Assembly: GCF_902506295.1 (NCBI RefSeq)
Contig: NZ_LR733312.1
Coordinates: 1,626,095-1,690,094, forward strand
Length of the DNA stretch: 64,000 nt
Direction: 5' to 3'
From: Luteimonas sp. 9C
Lineage (GTDB): Bacteria; Pseudomonadota; Gammaproteobacteria; Xanthomonadales; Xanthomonadaceae
Part shown: in pieces, positions 55,197-64,000 of the stretch
How the letters are laid out: each line of letters begins with the position of its first letter
Numbering within the stretch: position 1 is the stretch's first letter
Made by a program: the position numbers and the translations under genes
The notes under the pieces: model-generated
Told to the model about the DNA's origin: nothing
Seen by the model: only the letters and a program-made list of their open reading frames with translations
Databases searched by the model: none

Positions 55197-56600
55197 ATGA
55201 CTGGACAGATTCACGATGCGGCCATTCTAGCCGACGGCAACGACTGGCGGACCCGCGACCTCGCCGCGGTCTGGCACCCCTGCACCCAGATGCGCGAGCA
55301 CCCTGACATCCAGCCGATGCTGCCGATCGTGCGCGGCGACGGTGCGTGGCTGGTCGAGGCCGGGGGTCGGAAGATCCTGGATTCGGGCAGCAGCTGGTGG
55401 ACCAACCTGCACGGCCACGCCGAACCGCGGATCGCCGAGGCCATCGCCACCCAGGCGCGCACGCTGGAACAGGTGATCCTGGCCGGCTGCACGCATCCCG
55501 CCGCCGTCGAACTCGCCGAGCGGCTGCTTGCCGTCGCGCCGCGCGAGCCCGGTCGGCCGCCGCTGACCAAGGTCTTCTATGCCGACAACGGCTCGGCCGG
55601 CGTCGAAGTCGCGCTGAAGATGGCGTTCCAGTGGTTCCAGAACCGCGGCGACGAGCCGCGCCGGACCAAGTTCGTCGCGCTGCAGAACGGCTATCACGGC
55701 GAGACGCTCGGCGCGCTCGCGGTCGGCGACATTCCGCTGTATCGCCGCGTCTACGCACCGCTGCTGTGCGAAGCGGTGTTCGCGCCCTCGCCCGATGCCT
55801 ACACCGCGCGCGCCGGCCAGAGCGCGGCCGGCCACGCCGAAGACGCGGCCGATGCGCTGGCGCACCTGCTCGACGCGCACGCCGGCGAAATCTGCGCGCT
55901 GATCCTCGAACCGCTGGTGCAGTGCGCCGGCGGCATGCGCATGCACGACCCGGTGTATCTCAAGCGCGTGCGCGAACTCTGCGACGTGCACGGCGTGTTC
56001 CTGATCGCCGACGAGATCGCGGTCGGCTTCGGACGCACCGGCACGCTGTTCGCGTTCGAACAAGCAGGCGTACAGCCCGACCTGCTGTGCCTGTCGAAGG
56101 GCCTGACCGGCGGCTTCCTGCCGCTGTCGACGGTGCTGGCGACGCAGGCGCTGTACGACGGCTTCCTCGATGCCTCGCGCGAACGCGCCTTCCTGCATTC
56201 GCACAGCTACACCGGCAACCCGCTGGCCTGCGCCGCAGCCCTGGCCTCGCTCGACATCTTCCGCACCGACGACGTACTCGCACGCAACCGCGACACGGCC
56301 GCGAAGATGGCCGCACTCGCGGCGCAGATCGGCGCGCACCGGCATGTCGCCGACACGCGCCAGACCGGCATGGTCGTCGCGTTCGAGCTCAGCCGTGATG
56401 GCGACAAGGCCACGCCGTTCGATCCGGCGCTGCGCGTCGGCCTGCACGCCTATCGCCATGCGGTCGAGCGCGGCGTGCTGCTGCGTCCGCTCGGCGACAT
56501 CCTGTACTGGATGCCGCCCTACTGCATCGACGACGCGCAGCTGCAGCTGCTGGCCGAGGTCACCGCGTCGGCCATCGAGGCGGGCGCCGCATGCGCGTGA
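55197..56600 (+). CDS. bioA: Adenosylmethionine-8-amino-7-oxononanoate aminotransferase
   Basis: 467 aa class III PLP aminotransferase, third step from the end of biotin synthesis (KAPA to DAPA using SAM as the amino donor). Motifs: HPCTQM, SSWWTNLHGH, QNGYHGETLGA, DEIAVGFGRTG (most BioA have DEIATGFGRTG) and the PLP-Lys loop LSKGLTGG, plus HSHSYTGNPLACAAA. A longer in-frame ATG at 55167 is possible but the -10-like hexamer at 55185 argues for 55197. It overlaps rsmE by 10 nt. Confidence 0.95.
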   Translation: MTGQIHDAAILADGNDWRTRDLAAVWHPCTQMREHPDIQPMLPIVRGDGAWLVEAGGRKILDSGSSWWTNLHGHAEPRIAEAIATQARTLEQVILAGCTHPAAVELAERLLAVAPREPGRPPLTKVFYADNGSAGVEVALKMAFQWFQNRGDEPRRTKFVALQNGYHGETLGALAVGDIPLYRRVYAPLLCEAVFAPSPDAYTARAGQSAAGHAEDAADALAHLLDAHAGEICALILEPLVQCAGGMRMHDPVYLKRVRELCDVHGVFLIADEIAVGFGRTGTLFAFEQAGVQPDLLCLSKGLTGGFLPLSTVLATQALYDGFLDASRERAFLHSHSYTGNPLACAAALASLDIFRTDDVLARNRDTAAKMAALAAQIGAHRHVADTRQTGMVVAFELSRDGDKATPFDPALRVGLHAYRHAVERGVLLRPLGDILYWMPPYCIDDAQLQLLAEVTASAIEAGAACA

Positions 56601-57328
56601 TCCGCGCGTTCGTCGAGCGCCCGCTCGCGGCCGGCCAGCGTGTCGAACTGCCGGACGACGCCGTCGCGCATCTGGTGCGCGTGCTGCGTCTGCGCGAAGG
56701 CGACGCCTGCGTGCTGTTCAACGGCGACGGCGTCGACCACGACGCACGCCTGGTGCGCGTGGACAAGCGCAGCGCGGTGGCGCAGATCACCGGCAGCCGC
56801 GCGATCGATCTGGAATCGCCGCTGTCGATCACCCTGGTGCAGGGCATCGCGCGCGGCGAGAAGATGGACTGGATCCTGCAGAAGGCAACCGAACTGGGCG
56901 TCGCAGCGTTCGTGCCGGTCTCGAGCGATCGCAGCGAAGTGAAGCTCGACGCCGAACGCGCGGCCAAGCGACTCGCGCACTGGCGCAGCGTGGTGGTGTC
57001 GGCCTGCGAACAAAGCTGGCGCTCGAGAATTCCAGACGTCGCACCGCCTCGCGCCCTCGCGGCCGCACTCGCCGATCTGCCGGCGGGTGCGTCGCGCTGG
57101 CTGCTCGATCCCGATGCCGGATCGGGGGTCGCGACGATGACGCCACCGTCAGCCGGGATCGTGCTCGCGATCGGCCCGGAAGGCGGCTGGTCCGCGAACG
57201 ACCGCGCGGCGCTGGTGGCCGCGGGCTTCGGGGGACTGCGGCTCGGCCCGCGGATCCTGCGCACCGAGACTGCCGGCATGGCCGCGATCGCGGCCTTGCA
57301 GGCCCGCTTCGGAGATCTGGCCGGCTAG
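56591..57328 (+). CDS. rsmE: 16S rRNA m3U1498 methyltransferase
   Basis: 245 aa SPOUT (knotted) methyltransferase. N-terminal PUA-like part (MRVIRAFVE, HLVRVLRLREGDACVLFNGDG), then the trefoil knot with SLVQGIARGEKMDWILQKATELGV, AIGPEGGWS (about 192-199) and LGPRILRTETA. It methylates N3 of U1498 in 16S rRNA. Overlaps bioA by 10 nt and converges on the chemotaxis cluster. Confidence 0.96.
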   Translation: MRVIRAFVERPLAAGQRVELPDDAVAHLVRVLRLREGDACVLFNGDGVDHDARLVRVDKRSAVAQITGSRAIDLESPLSITLVQGIARGEKMDWILQKATELGVAAFVPVSSDRSEVKLDAERAAKRLAHWRSVVVSACEQSWRSRIPDVAPPRALAAALADLPAGASRWLLDPDAGSGVATMTPPSAGIVLAIGPEGGWSANDRAALVAAGFGGLRLGPRILRTETAGMAAIAALQARFGDLAG

Positions 57329-57341
57329 CGCCGGCGGCGCC

Positions 57342-57809
57342 TCAGGCGGCCAGCGCCTCGCGCACCGACTGTTCGATCAGGTCGATGTCGGGAATCAGCG
57401 CAATGTCGTCGTTGAGGCGCACGCGGGCGCGCACCGCGAACGGCAGCGCGTCGCCGTCGCCGTCGGATTCGTCGAGCAGGTGTTCCTCGGAAATCGTCAC
57501 CAGCCGCGGAAAGCCTTCGGTCAGCAGCGCGAAGAACGGCAGACGCGCGTCGCCGCCCAGCGTCTTGAGCACGACTACCTTGCTGGCGAGTTCGGCGTGT
57601 TCGTTGCCCTGCTTCGAGAGCACAGGGAACGCCACCAGCGGCAGACGCCAGCCGCGCCAGCGCAGACGGCCGAGCAGCCAGTCGGGCGCGTTCGCCACCG
57701 CTTCGGGCGGGGAGTACGAGAGCACCTCGGAAATCGTCGCATTGGGCAGCAGCAACTGGGTCGCACCGGCGCGGATCAGGACGCCCCGGATTTCTTGATG
57801 GGCACTCAC
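57342..57809 (-). CDS. CheW-like protein of the Pil-Chp cluster (ChpC-type)
   Basis: 155 aa CheW-domain protein. GVLIRAGATQLLLPNATISEVLSY, then WLLGRLRWRGWRLPLVAFP and the C-terminal RVRLNDDIALIPDIDLIE strand. The central Ser/Glu-rich loop is longer than in classical CheW. It overlaps the preceding CheB-like gene by 4 nt and is the third gene of chpA - CheB-like - CheW-like on the minus strand, the position ChpC occupies in the Pseudomonas Pil-Chp cluster, which controls type IV pili and cAMP. Confidence 0.85.
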   Translation of the reverse strand: MSAHQEIRGVLIRAGATQLLLPNATISEVLSYSPPEAVANAPDWLLGRLRWRGWRLPLVAFPVLSKQGNEHAELASKVVVLKTLGGDARLPFFALLTEGFPRLVTISEEHLLDESDGDGDALPFAVRARVRLNDDIALIPDIDLIEQSVREALAA

Positions 57810-59332
57810 AGCGACAAGCCTCCGGAATCGAAATGCCGCTCGCTGGGCATCCAGCGTGCGATCAACCAGTCGGCGATGTCGGTCGGACTGCCCGAGGGAC
57901 CGCCGCGCTGCGCCACCGCGCGGGCCGCGCCCGGGTCGTAGCAGCCTTCTTCGCTCTGGCCGCCCACCAGCGCGCCCTGCCAGGCAGGGCCCATGGCCAC
58001 GTCCACCAGCGCGGCATCGGCGCCGCTGAGAAACAGCAGCGCGCTGTCGTCGGCGGGCACCGCGTCGGCCAGACCGGCCACATCCGCAGTCTCCGCGAAC
58101 TGCAGCTCGCCCTTGACCGCCGTCGGCAGCAGATCCGGCGGCAGGAAATAGACTTCGCCCGGCGAGACCGTCATGCCGGCCTCCGCCAGCTGCACCGGCA
58201 TCGCGGTCGCCCGCTCCATCTGCCGCACGAGCCGGTCGTAGCGTCCGCCGTCGAGCTGCAGCCGCACCAGTACCGGGCGCGGGAAGCCTTCCGGCAACGC
58301 GCCCAGCAGCTGGCGCACCGCATCGGGGCCGCCCAGCCCGCCTTCGATCAGCACCACACCCTTGATCGCCCCGTGGCCGTAGCTGTCGGTGTCGGTGAGG
58401 CTCAATCCCGAGATGCGCGATTCGAGCTCCGACAGATCCCGCTGCAGGGTCTTGGCCGGCGTCGCGGCGACCGGCGCATCGTCCCCGGCCGCCGCTGCGG
58501 TACGGAACGACGGCAGTGCATCGTCGTCGAGCAGCGTCAGCGGTTCGGACACCGGGTCGACCGTCGGTTCAGACGCCTGACCGACGCTGGCTTCGTCGCC
58601 CGCCTCCGTTGCGGACGGCGCTGCGGCCGGCGGCTCGATCGAGGTCGTGAAATCGTCCGACCACGCCGCCAGATTCTCGTTGAGATCGCGCACTTCGCCC
58701 GGCGGCACCGCCGGCGGCGTGTAACTGGTCTCGTCGTACTCGGCGAGTTCGAAATCAAAACTGAATTCAACCGCGGGCGTCTGCACGCTCGGCGGCGCGT
58801 CGAATTCGGCCGCGACCGGATCGAATGCGAGATGTACCGCGTCGTCGGACGGGGATACCAGCGCGGATGACGCCGCGCTCTCCGCGGCCTCCGGCGCCGG
58901 GTCCACGACGAACGATGGCACATCGCGGTGCGCGTCGAGCTCCAGCGCCAACGCCGTGTCTTCGACCGGCGTATCGGTGGCCGCCGACGGCGGCAGCACA
59001 TCCCCGCCCCCGCGCAGCTTCGCGGCCAGATGCCGCACCCAGCGGGCGGCGTCCCAGCCGCTGCGTTCGAGCACCAGCGCGGCTTCCTCGAAGATCACGG
59101 TCCGGCCGGGCACGGAGAACGCCGGCTCGAAGGCTTCGAGCGCGTCTTCGTCGGCGGGTTCGAGCACCACGACCAGCGCCGACGGCGACAGCGCCTCGAC
59201 GGCGTCCGCCGCGTGCTGCGAGGGATCGAGCGTCGCGACCAGTTCGGCGCCGGCTTCAGCCAGGCCCTCGATCACGCGATCGCAGGCCGCACCCGCGCGT
59301 GCCAGCACCACGGTCCGGACCGCGTCAGTCAT
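57806..59332 (-). CDS. Degenerate CheB-like (ChpB-type) protein
   Basis: 508 aa. N-terminal CheY-like fold without a receiver Asp arrangement ([25 protein letters not shown]...), a long acidic low-complexity linker (about 125-270) and a CheB-methylesterase-like C-domain. In that domain the catalytic residues differ: the GASTGG Ser position reads EGGLGG, and the QHMP His position reads LQLD; the GMGxDG Asp region is rearranged (SGADAA). Other CheB framework features (GEVYFLPPD, the SGAD loop) are kept. It is read between chpA and a CheW-like gene and overlaps both. It is likely a non-catalytic scaffold. Confidence 0.8.
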   Translation of the reverse strand: MTDAVRTVVLARAGAACDRVIEGLAEAGAELVATLDPSQHAADAVEALSPSALVVVLEPADEDALEAFEPAFSVPGRTVIFEEAALVLERSGWDAARWVRHLAAKLRGGGDVLPPSAATDTPVEDTALALELDAHRDVPSFVVDPAPEAAESAASSALVSPSDDAVHLAFDPVAAEFDAPPSVQTPAVEFSFDFELAEYDETSYTPPAVPPGEVRDLNENLAAWSDDFTTSIEPPAAAPSATEAGDEASVGQASEPTVDPVSEPLTLLDDDALPSFRTAAAAGDDAPVAATPAKTLQRDLSELESRISGLSLTDTDSYGHGAIKGVVLIEGGLGGPDAVRQLLGALPEGFPRPVLVRLQLDGGRYDRLVRQMERATAMPVQLAEAGMTVSPGEVYFLPPDLLPTAVKGELQFAETADVAGLADAVPADDSALLFLSGADAALVDVAMGPAWQGALVGGQSEEGCYDPGAARAVAQRGGPSGSPTDIADWLIARWMPSERHFDSGGLSL

Positions 59333-62300
59333 CGTCGCGCTCCAGCTTCAACAGTTCGTAGACATGGCGCAGCAATTCCGGCTCCTGGTAGGGCTTGCCG
59401 AGATAGCGGTCGACGCCGATCTCGAACGCGCGCTGGCGATGTTTCTCGCCGGTACGCGAGGTGATCATCATGATGTGCACGTCGCGCATCCGCGCATCGG
59501 CCTTCATGTGCGTCGCCAGTTCGTAGCCGTCCATGCGCGGCATCTCGATGTCGAGCAGCATCAGGTCCGGCACGCGCTCGTCCATGCGCTCCAGCGCATC
59601 GAGGCCATCCTTCGCGGTCACCACCTCGAAGTTGTGTCGCTCCAGTACGCGCCCGGTGACCTTGCGCATCGTCACCGAATCGTCGACGACCATCACCAGC
59701 GGCACCGCGCGACGTTCGACCACCGGCTCCGCGGCCTGCACGGGCGCGTCGGGCTGGGCGGCCTGTGCACCGTGGCGACGCACCAGCGGCGCGATGTCGA
59801 GGATGACGACCACGCGGCCGTCGCCCATGATCGTCGCGCCGAAGATGCCCGGGATCGAGGTGATCTGCGGCCCCACCGGCTTCACCACGATTTCCTTGTT
59901 GCCGACGATTTCGTCGACCGCCACCGCCGCGCGCAGTTCACCGGCGCGGATCAGCAGCAAGGGCATCTGCAGCTGCCCTTCGGCGCGCGCCGAAGGCTGG
60001 CCGACGAGGCGACCCAGGTCGTAGAGCGGGTAGTCCTCGCCGCCGTAACGGTAGATCGCCCCCGGCTGCGCATCCGCGCGGGCGATACGGCCCACGCCGC
60101 GCACCGAGGCGATCGGCACCGCGAAGCTGGTCTCGCCGATACGCACGAACGCGGCCTGGGTGACGGCCAGCGTCTGCGGCAGACGGAGGGTGAACGTGGT
60201 GCCCGCACCGTCGCGCGAGCGGATGTCGAACGTGCCGCCGAGCTGGCGCACTTCGCTGGCGACGACGTCCATGCCGACGCCGCGGCCGGCCAGCCGGCTG
60301 ACTTCGGTGGCGGTCGAGAAGCCGGGCTGCAGGATCAGCGCATCGAGATCGAACTCGGTGACGTCGGCATTCGCCTGCAGAAGACCGCGTTCCTCCGCGC
60401 GGCGGCGGATCGCGGCGCGGTCGAGACCGGCACCGTCGTCGCCGACTTCGAGCACCACTTCCGAACCCTCACGACGCACCGCGATATGGACGCTGCCCTC
60501 GTCGGGCTTGCCGGCGCTGCGACGCGCGTCGGGCGCTTCGAGGCCGTGTGCGACCGCGTTGCGCAGCATGTGCTCCAGCGGCGACACCATGCGTTCGAGC
60601 ACGTTGCGGTCTAGCTCGCCCTGCGTGCCTTCGAGGCGCAGCTGGACCTGCTTGCCGGTGTCCTGGGCCGCCTGGCGGACCACGCGACGCAGCCGCGGCA
60701 CGAGGCCGTCGAACGGCACCATGCGCGTGCGCATCAGGCCTTCCTGCAGATCCGAGCTCACACGGGACTGCTGGGTCAGCAGCGTCTCGTACTGGCGCGT
60801 CTGGTCGTCGAGCATCTGCTGCAGGCTGCCGAAGTCCGACGCGGTCTCGCTGAGCGCGCGCGAGAGCTGCTGCAGCGTGGAGAACCGGTCGAGCTCCAGC
60901 GGATCGAAGGTCGTGTCGGTGGTCTCGCCTTCGCGCTGGTACCGGGCGACGATCTGCGCCTCGGTCTCGATGTCGAGCCGGCGCAGCTGATCGCGCAGAC
61001 GCGTATTGGTCTGCGCGAGTTCGTTCATCGCACCACGGAACGCGCCGAGCTGCTGTTCCAGACGCGCACGATAGATCGCGACTTCGCCGGCGTAGGTGAC
61101 CAGCTTGTCGAGCAGGTCGGCGCGGATGCGCACCTGCTCCTGCGAGCCACGCAACGCGGTCTCGTCTTCTTCGCCGCCGTCGCCGTCGAGCGGCAGCGGT
61201 GCGGACAGCGGCGCCAGTTCGATCTTCGGCGCTTCGCTGGCCGGCGTCGGCACTGCAGCCGGGGCGTCGCCGCCGGGCTTGCCGTTGAACGCATCGACCA
61301 GCGCCTGCGACGGCCCGATCGCCCGGCGCTCGCCCGCGCGGCTGACCATCGTATGCAGGCGGTCGAACCCACGCTCGAGCAGCATCACGTCGCCACGGCG
61401 CAGGGTGCGTCGACGCTCGGCGACGGACTCGAGCAGCGTCTCCATCGCATGCCCGAGCTCGCCGATCTCCATCAGGCCGGCCATGCGCGCGCCGCCCTTG
61501 AGCGTATGCAGGTCGCGCTGGAGACCGGCCACCGCATCGCGGTTGTCGGGCGCCGTGCGCAGCTGCGCGAGCAGCGCATCGGAATGGTCGAGCAGGTCGA
61601 TGCCTTCCTCGACGAAGATGTCGATCAGTTCGGGATCCAGGCCGTCGAGTGCCAGCGGCGCGTCGGGATCCTCTCCGCTGGGCGGCAGGGCATCGACATC
61701 CACGGAGATGCCGGCGTCCGGCAACGGCTCGCCGTCTGCGGGCGCCTGCATCGCGCCGTCCACGGGCTCGACCGGTTCCGCTGCGGCGGATTCGAGGTCG
61801 GTCTCTGCAGCCGCGTCGGCGCCGTCCTCTCCGATGTCGATCGTCTCGACCTCGGTGTGCGACGCGCCGTCGTCATCCACATCGGCCTTCAGGCTGACCG
61901 GCGCTGCTTCGTCATCACGCACCGTCGTCGCACCGATGTCATCCGGGGCGCCGCCGGCATCAGCCGCCTCGTCGCCGTGTGCGACGTCGACCGTGTCGGA
62001 CACGGGCGGCTGCAACGCTGCCGACTCGGCGTCGCGCAGGCGACGCGCCGTTTCGAGCTGTTCGAAACGCGCGCGCTCGGAGACGAGCACACTGGCGTCG
62101 ATCTGCGCCTGTCGACGCAGTCGTTCGAAGGTGTCGCGTGCGACACGCGCGGCGGTTTCGTGACGTGCCCCGTCGGCAGCATCCGTGTCTGCGTCCTGCG
62201 CCGCCGGACGGTCGCCGTCGGCGTGCGGTTCGTCCGTGCGCGCGAGGTCGGACGTCGTTTCGGCTGCTTCGGCCTCCACCTGCGCAAGACGTTCCGCTTC

Positions 62301-64000
62301 GAGCCGCTCGGCTTCGAGACGCGCCGCTTCGGCTGCTTCGGCCTCGATCTGCGCGAGACGTTCCGCTTCGAGCCGCTCGGCTTCAAGGCGCGCCGCTTCT
62401 GCTGCCTCGGCCTCCACCTGCGCGAGACGTTCCGCTTCGAGCCGTTCGGCTTCGAGACGCGCCGCCTCGGCTGCTTCGGCCTCGATCTGCGCGAGACGTT
62501 CCGCTTCGAGCCGCTCGGCTTCGAGACGCGCCGCTGCTGCTTCGGCCTCGATCTGCGCGAGACGTTCCGCTTCGAGCCGCTCGGCGTCGAGACGCGCCGC
62601 CTCGGCTGCTTCGGCCTCGATCTGCGCGAGACGTTCCGCTTCGAGTCGCTCGGCTTCGAGCGTTTCCGGTGCCTCCTGATCAGTCTGATCGTCATCGGCA
62701 CGCGTCGGATCCGACAGATCGCCCGACGCATCGAAGTCGTCGGGCAGATCGAATTCGAAGCGTTCGACCGGCGCCTCGGGCAGCCGGTCGCGCAGTGCGC
62801 TCACCTGTGCGGCCAGTGCGGTGCGCACTGCGATGCGGGGTTCGGGCGCGTGCAGCTGCCGCAATGCTTCGCGGGCTGCGACACAGACGGCGTCGAGCAC
62901 CGGCGTGACGTCGGCCTCGGGCGCCGTGCCTGCCGCGACCAGGCGCCGCGCATACTCCTCTGCGGGGCCGAGCAGCAGGCCGATCGCGGGCACTTCCGCC
63001 ATCGCGAACGCGCCGTGCATGGTGTGCAGCGCGCGCAGCAGGCGTTCGCCATCGGCAGGCATGCCGGCATCGATCGCGCCGAGCCAGTCGCCGACGGTCT
63101 GCAGGTGGCCCTGGACTTCGGTGTCGAGAATTTCCAGCAGCAGCGCGTCCACCGACGCGGGCACCGTGTCGACCTCGTCCGTGGCTGCGACCGGCGTCGT
63201 CTCGGCGTCGTCGACGGCCGCGTCCTCGTGCGCGGCTGCAACCGTCGCGGCCCCGGATCCGTCGATGGCCGGCGATGCCGCGACGGTCCCGACTTCAGCG
63301 CTGTCTGCTGCGACGACGCGTGCGGCGGGTCGCGCCGGCATGGCGTCGTCGCCGGCGGCGATACGGGCCGCGTTGGCCTGCATCGTGTCGAGGTCGGCGC
63401 GTAAGGTGCCGTCCCCGCGCAGCACGGCCAGAAGCTCGGGCAGCGTGTAGAAGGCCTGGTCGACCATTTCGACCACGGCCGGCGTGGCGGGGCGCCCCTC
63501 GATCACCCGGTTGAGCATGGTCTCGATCGACCAGCTGAATTCGCCGAGTGCCTTCGCACCGACCAATCGTCCACTGCCCTTGAGGGTGTGGAAGACGCGC
63601 CGGATGGGCCGCACCCGCTCGATGTTGTCCGGCTGCGCACGCCAGGGTGGCAGCAGGGCATCGAGATTCTCGATCTCCCCGGCGAACTCCTCGAGGAACA
63701 CTTCGCGGATTTCGTCGTCGATCTCGTCGCCGACATCCTCGAAGCCACCGGCGACGTTGCGCGCGGGCGACATCGACGGCGTCGACGGGTGCGGCGTCTC
63801 CACCGGCCCGGCTGTCGATACCGGTGCCGATGCCGGCGCCACGGTGGCCGGCGGCTCCCAGACGTCGATACCGCGCGCGAGCTGGTCCAGATCGACGCCC
63901 GGGGCACCGTCGCCGTCCTCGAACGGATCCGGTGCGCCGGCGGTCTCCGACGCCGCGTCCGCCGCGGGAAGCGGCCAGTAGCCCAGCGCCTCCAGGCTGC
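59325..64000 (-). CDS. chpA: Hybrid chemotaxis kinase ChpA, partial (N-terminus outside window)
   Basis: Very large CheA-type kinase of the Pil-Chp pilus system; the frame is open to 64000, so the N-terminus is missing and at least 1,558 residues are seen. In order (minus strand): Hpt with HTLKGS (His about 63590), a second Hpt-like with HTMHGA (about 63025; the Lys after His is missing), a charged repeat helix (62259-62660), a Hpt with HTLKGG (about 61507), a CheA dimerisation and HATPase (N box [29 protein letters not shown]), CheW-like and a C-terminal receiver (VVDDS, LLDIEMP, LGKPY). It overlaps the CheB-like gene by 8 nt. Confidence 0.93.
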   Translation of the reverse strand, partial: SLEALGYWPLPAADAASETAGAPDPFEDGDGAPGVDLDQLARGIDVWEPPATVAPASAPVSTAGPVETPHPSTPSMSPARNVAGGFEDVGDEIDDEIREVFLEEFAGEIENLDALLPPWRAQPDNIERVRPIRRVFHTLKGSGRLVGAKALGEFSWSIETMLNRVIEGRPATPAVVEMVDQAFYTLPELLAVLRGDGTLRADLDTMQANAARIAAGDDAMPARPAARVVAADSAEVGTVAASPAIDGSGAATVAAAHEDAAVDDAETTPVAATDEVDTVPASVDALLLEILDTEVQGHLQTVGDWLGAIDAGMPADGERLLRALHTMHGAFAMAEVPAIGLLLGPAEEYARRLVAAGTAPEADVTPVLDAVCVAAREALRQLHAPEPRIAVRTALAAQVSALRDRLPEAPVERFEFDLPDDFDASGDLSDPTRADDDQTDQEAPETLEAERLEAERLAQIEAEAAEAARLDAERLEAERLAQIEAEAAAARLEAERLEAERLAQIEAEAAEAARLEAERLEAERLAQVEAEAAEAARLEAERLEAERLAQIEAEAAEAARLEAERLEAERLAQVEAEAAETTSDLARTDEPHADGDRPAAQDADTDAADGARHETAARVARDTFERLRRQAQIDASVLVSERARFEQLETARRLRDAESAALQPPVSDTVDVAHGDEAADAGGAPDDIGATTVRDDEAAPVSLKADVDDDGASHTEVETIDIGEDGADAAAETDLESAAAEPVEPVDGAMQAPADGEPLPDAGISVDVDALPPSGEDPDAPLALDGLDPELIDIFVEEGIDLLDHSDALLAQLRTAPDNRDAVAGLQRDLHTLKGGARMAGLMEIGELGHAMETLLESVAERRRTLRRGDVMLLERGFDRLHTMVSRAGERRAIGPSQALVDAFNGKPGGDAPAAVPTPASEAPKIELAPLSAPLPLDGDGGEEDETALRGSQEQVRIRADLLDKLVTYAGEVAIYRARLEQQLGAFRGAMNELAQTNTRLRDQLRRLDIETEAQIVARYQREGETTDTTFDPLELDRFSTLQQLSRALSETASDFGSLQQMLDDQTRQYETLLTQQSRVSSDLQEGLMRTRMVPFDGLVPRLRRVVRQAAQDTGKQVQLRLEGTQGELDRNVLERMVSPLEHMLRNAVAHGLEAPDARRSAGKPDEGSVHIAVRREGSEVVLEVGDDGAGLDRAAIRRRAEERGLLQANADVTEFDLDALILQPGFSTATEVSRLAGRGVGMDVVASEVRQLGGTFDIRSRDGAGTTFTLRLPQTLAVTQAAFVRIGETSFAVPIASVRGVGRIARADAQPGAIYRYGGEDYPLYDLGRLVGQPSARAEGQLQMPLLLIRAGELRAAVAVDEIVGNKEIVVKPVGPQITSIPGIFGATIMGDGRVVVILDIAPLVRRHGAQAAQPDAPVQAAEPVVERRAVPLVMVVDDSVTMRKVTGRVLERHNFEVVTAKDGLDALERMDERVPDLMLLDIEMPRMDGYELATHMKADARMRDVHIMMITSRTGEKHRQRAFEIGVDRYLGKPYQEPELLRHVYELLKLERDDD
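62259..62660 (-). repeat. Six-copy 69-bp tandem repeat inside chpA
   Basis: On the minus strand from 62660 to 62259 there are six near-identical units of 69 bp (one is 66 bp, the last is cut to 60), coding for 23-residue units of the form [23 protein letters not shown]. Differences are few (Ile/Val, one Asp, one missing Glu). In protein it is a 134-residue Glu/Ala/Arg/Leu helix, likely a single alpha-helix or coiled spacer. In DNA it is a repeat that could expand or contract by slippage or recombination without shifting frame. Confidence 0.92.

Noticed and set aside
61353-63404. Long open frame on the plus strand, antisense to chpA
   Set aside because: Its repeats are only the antisense reading of the chpA tandem repeat and the protein has Phe/Arg-rich low complexity; high GC keeps antisense frames open.

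Overview
The window is a gene-dense, GC-rich (clearly above 65% by eye), essentially all-housekeeping stretch of a gammaproteobacterial chromosome. Codon use, the ahpC / ahpF-oxyR-orfX order, a divided pnt operon, lptD-surA-pdxA-rsmA-apaG-apaH, lgt-thyA-folA and a Pil-Chp chemotaxis cluster all point to the Xanthomonadaceae/Lysobacteraceae (Lysobacter, Luteimonas or a close relative). No tRNA, rRNA, CRISPR array, transposase, integrase or phage gene was recognised.

Layout. (1) 1-4.0 kb: proton-translocating transhydrogenase, with pntAB-pntB and pntAA on the minus strand separated by a plus-strand trio (sigma factor, single-pass membrane partner, DUF3106 protein). (2) 4.1-8.6 kb: two tandem large DUF1631 paralogues. 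(3) 8.7-13.9 kb: nitroreductase, 5'-3' exonuclease, Nudix hydrolase, a short YjdM-type protein, proline iminopeptidase, prmC and a lipoprotein esterase. (4) 14.2-18.9 kb: peroxide-defence island ahpC, ahpF, oxyR (Cys199/Cys208), rnk-like gene, convergent msrA, with an OxyR-like operator and several strong RNA hairpins. (5) 19-28 kb: EamA transporter, 7TM-GGEEF diguanylate cyclase, glnS, Cys-rich lipoprotein, nucleoside deaminase, rlmM, a tail-anchored coiled-coil protein, DUF808 protein. (6) 27.9-30.6 kb: two ubiquinone flavin hydroxylases and a coupled small membrane protein. (7) 30.7-32.8 kb: putative transport protein, PduO-type cobalamin adenosyltransferase, HDAC-family deacetylase. (8) 32.9-40.7 kb: lptD-surA-pdxA-csaA-like-rsmA-apaG-apaH and a DUF1287 gene. 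(9) 40.7-44.7 kb minus: dgkA, terC, lgt, thyA, lipoprotein, folA. (10) 44.9-51.5 kb: GDSL lipoprotein, MacAB-type transporter, two-component system. (11) 51.6-57.3 kb: DUF486 and Mpo1-like membrane proteins, ynfA-mazG, nudE-cysQ, bioA-rsmE. (12) 57.3-64 kb minus: CheW-like protein, CheB-like protein and the large hybrid kinase ChpA, which runs off the right edge.

How the genes fit together. Many genes are translationally coupled through ATGA, GTGA or TTGA overlaps (sigma trio, ubi genes, lptD/surA, pdxA/csaA, thyA/lipoprotein/folA, macA/macB, ynfA/mazG, chp genes), so the segments above are probably operons. Several minus-to-plus switches carry promoter-like -10 hexamers, and a few genes (Nudix 10308, lipoprotein 24297, bioA 55197) have a -10 hexamer only 6-7 nt upstream of the start, which suggests leaderless mRNAs.

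The least ordinary signals are: the CheB-like protein that has lost its catalytic Ser and His; the six-copy 69-bp tandem repeat that encodes a charged helix inside ChpA; mutually exclusive hairpins between ahpC and ahpF; a 125-bp nested palindromic element upstream of msrA; and a Spy/LTxxQ-like insertion in the MacA-type adaptor.
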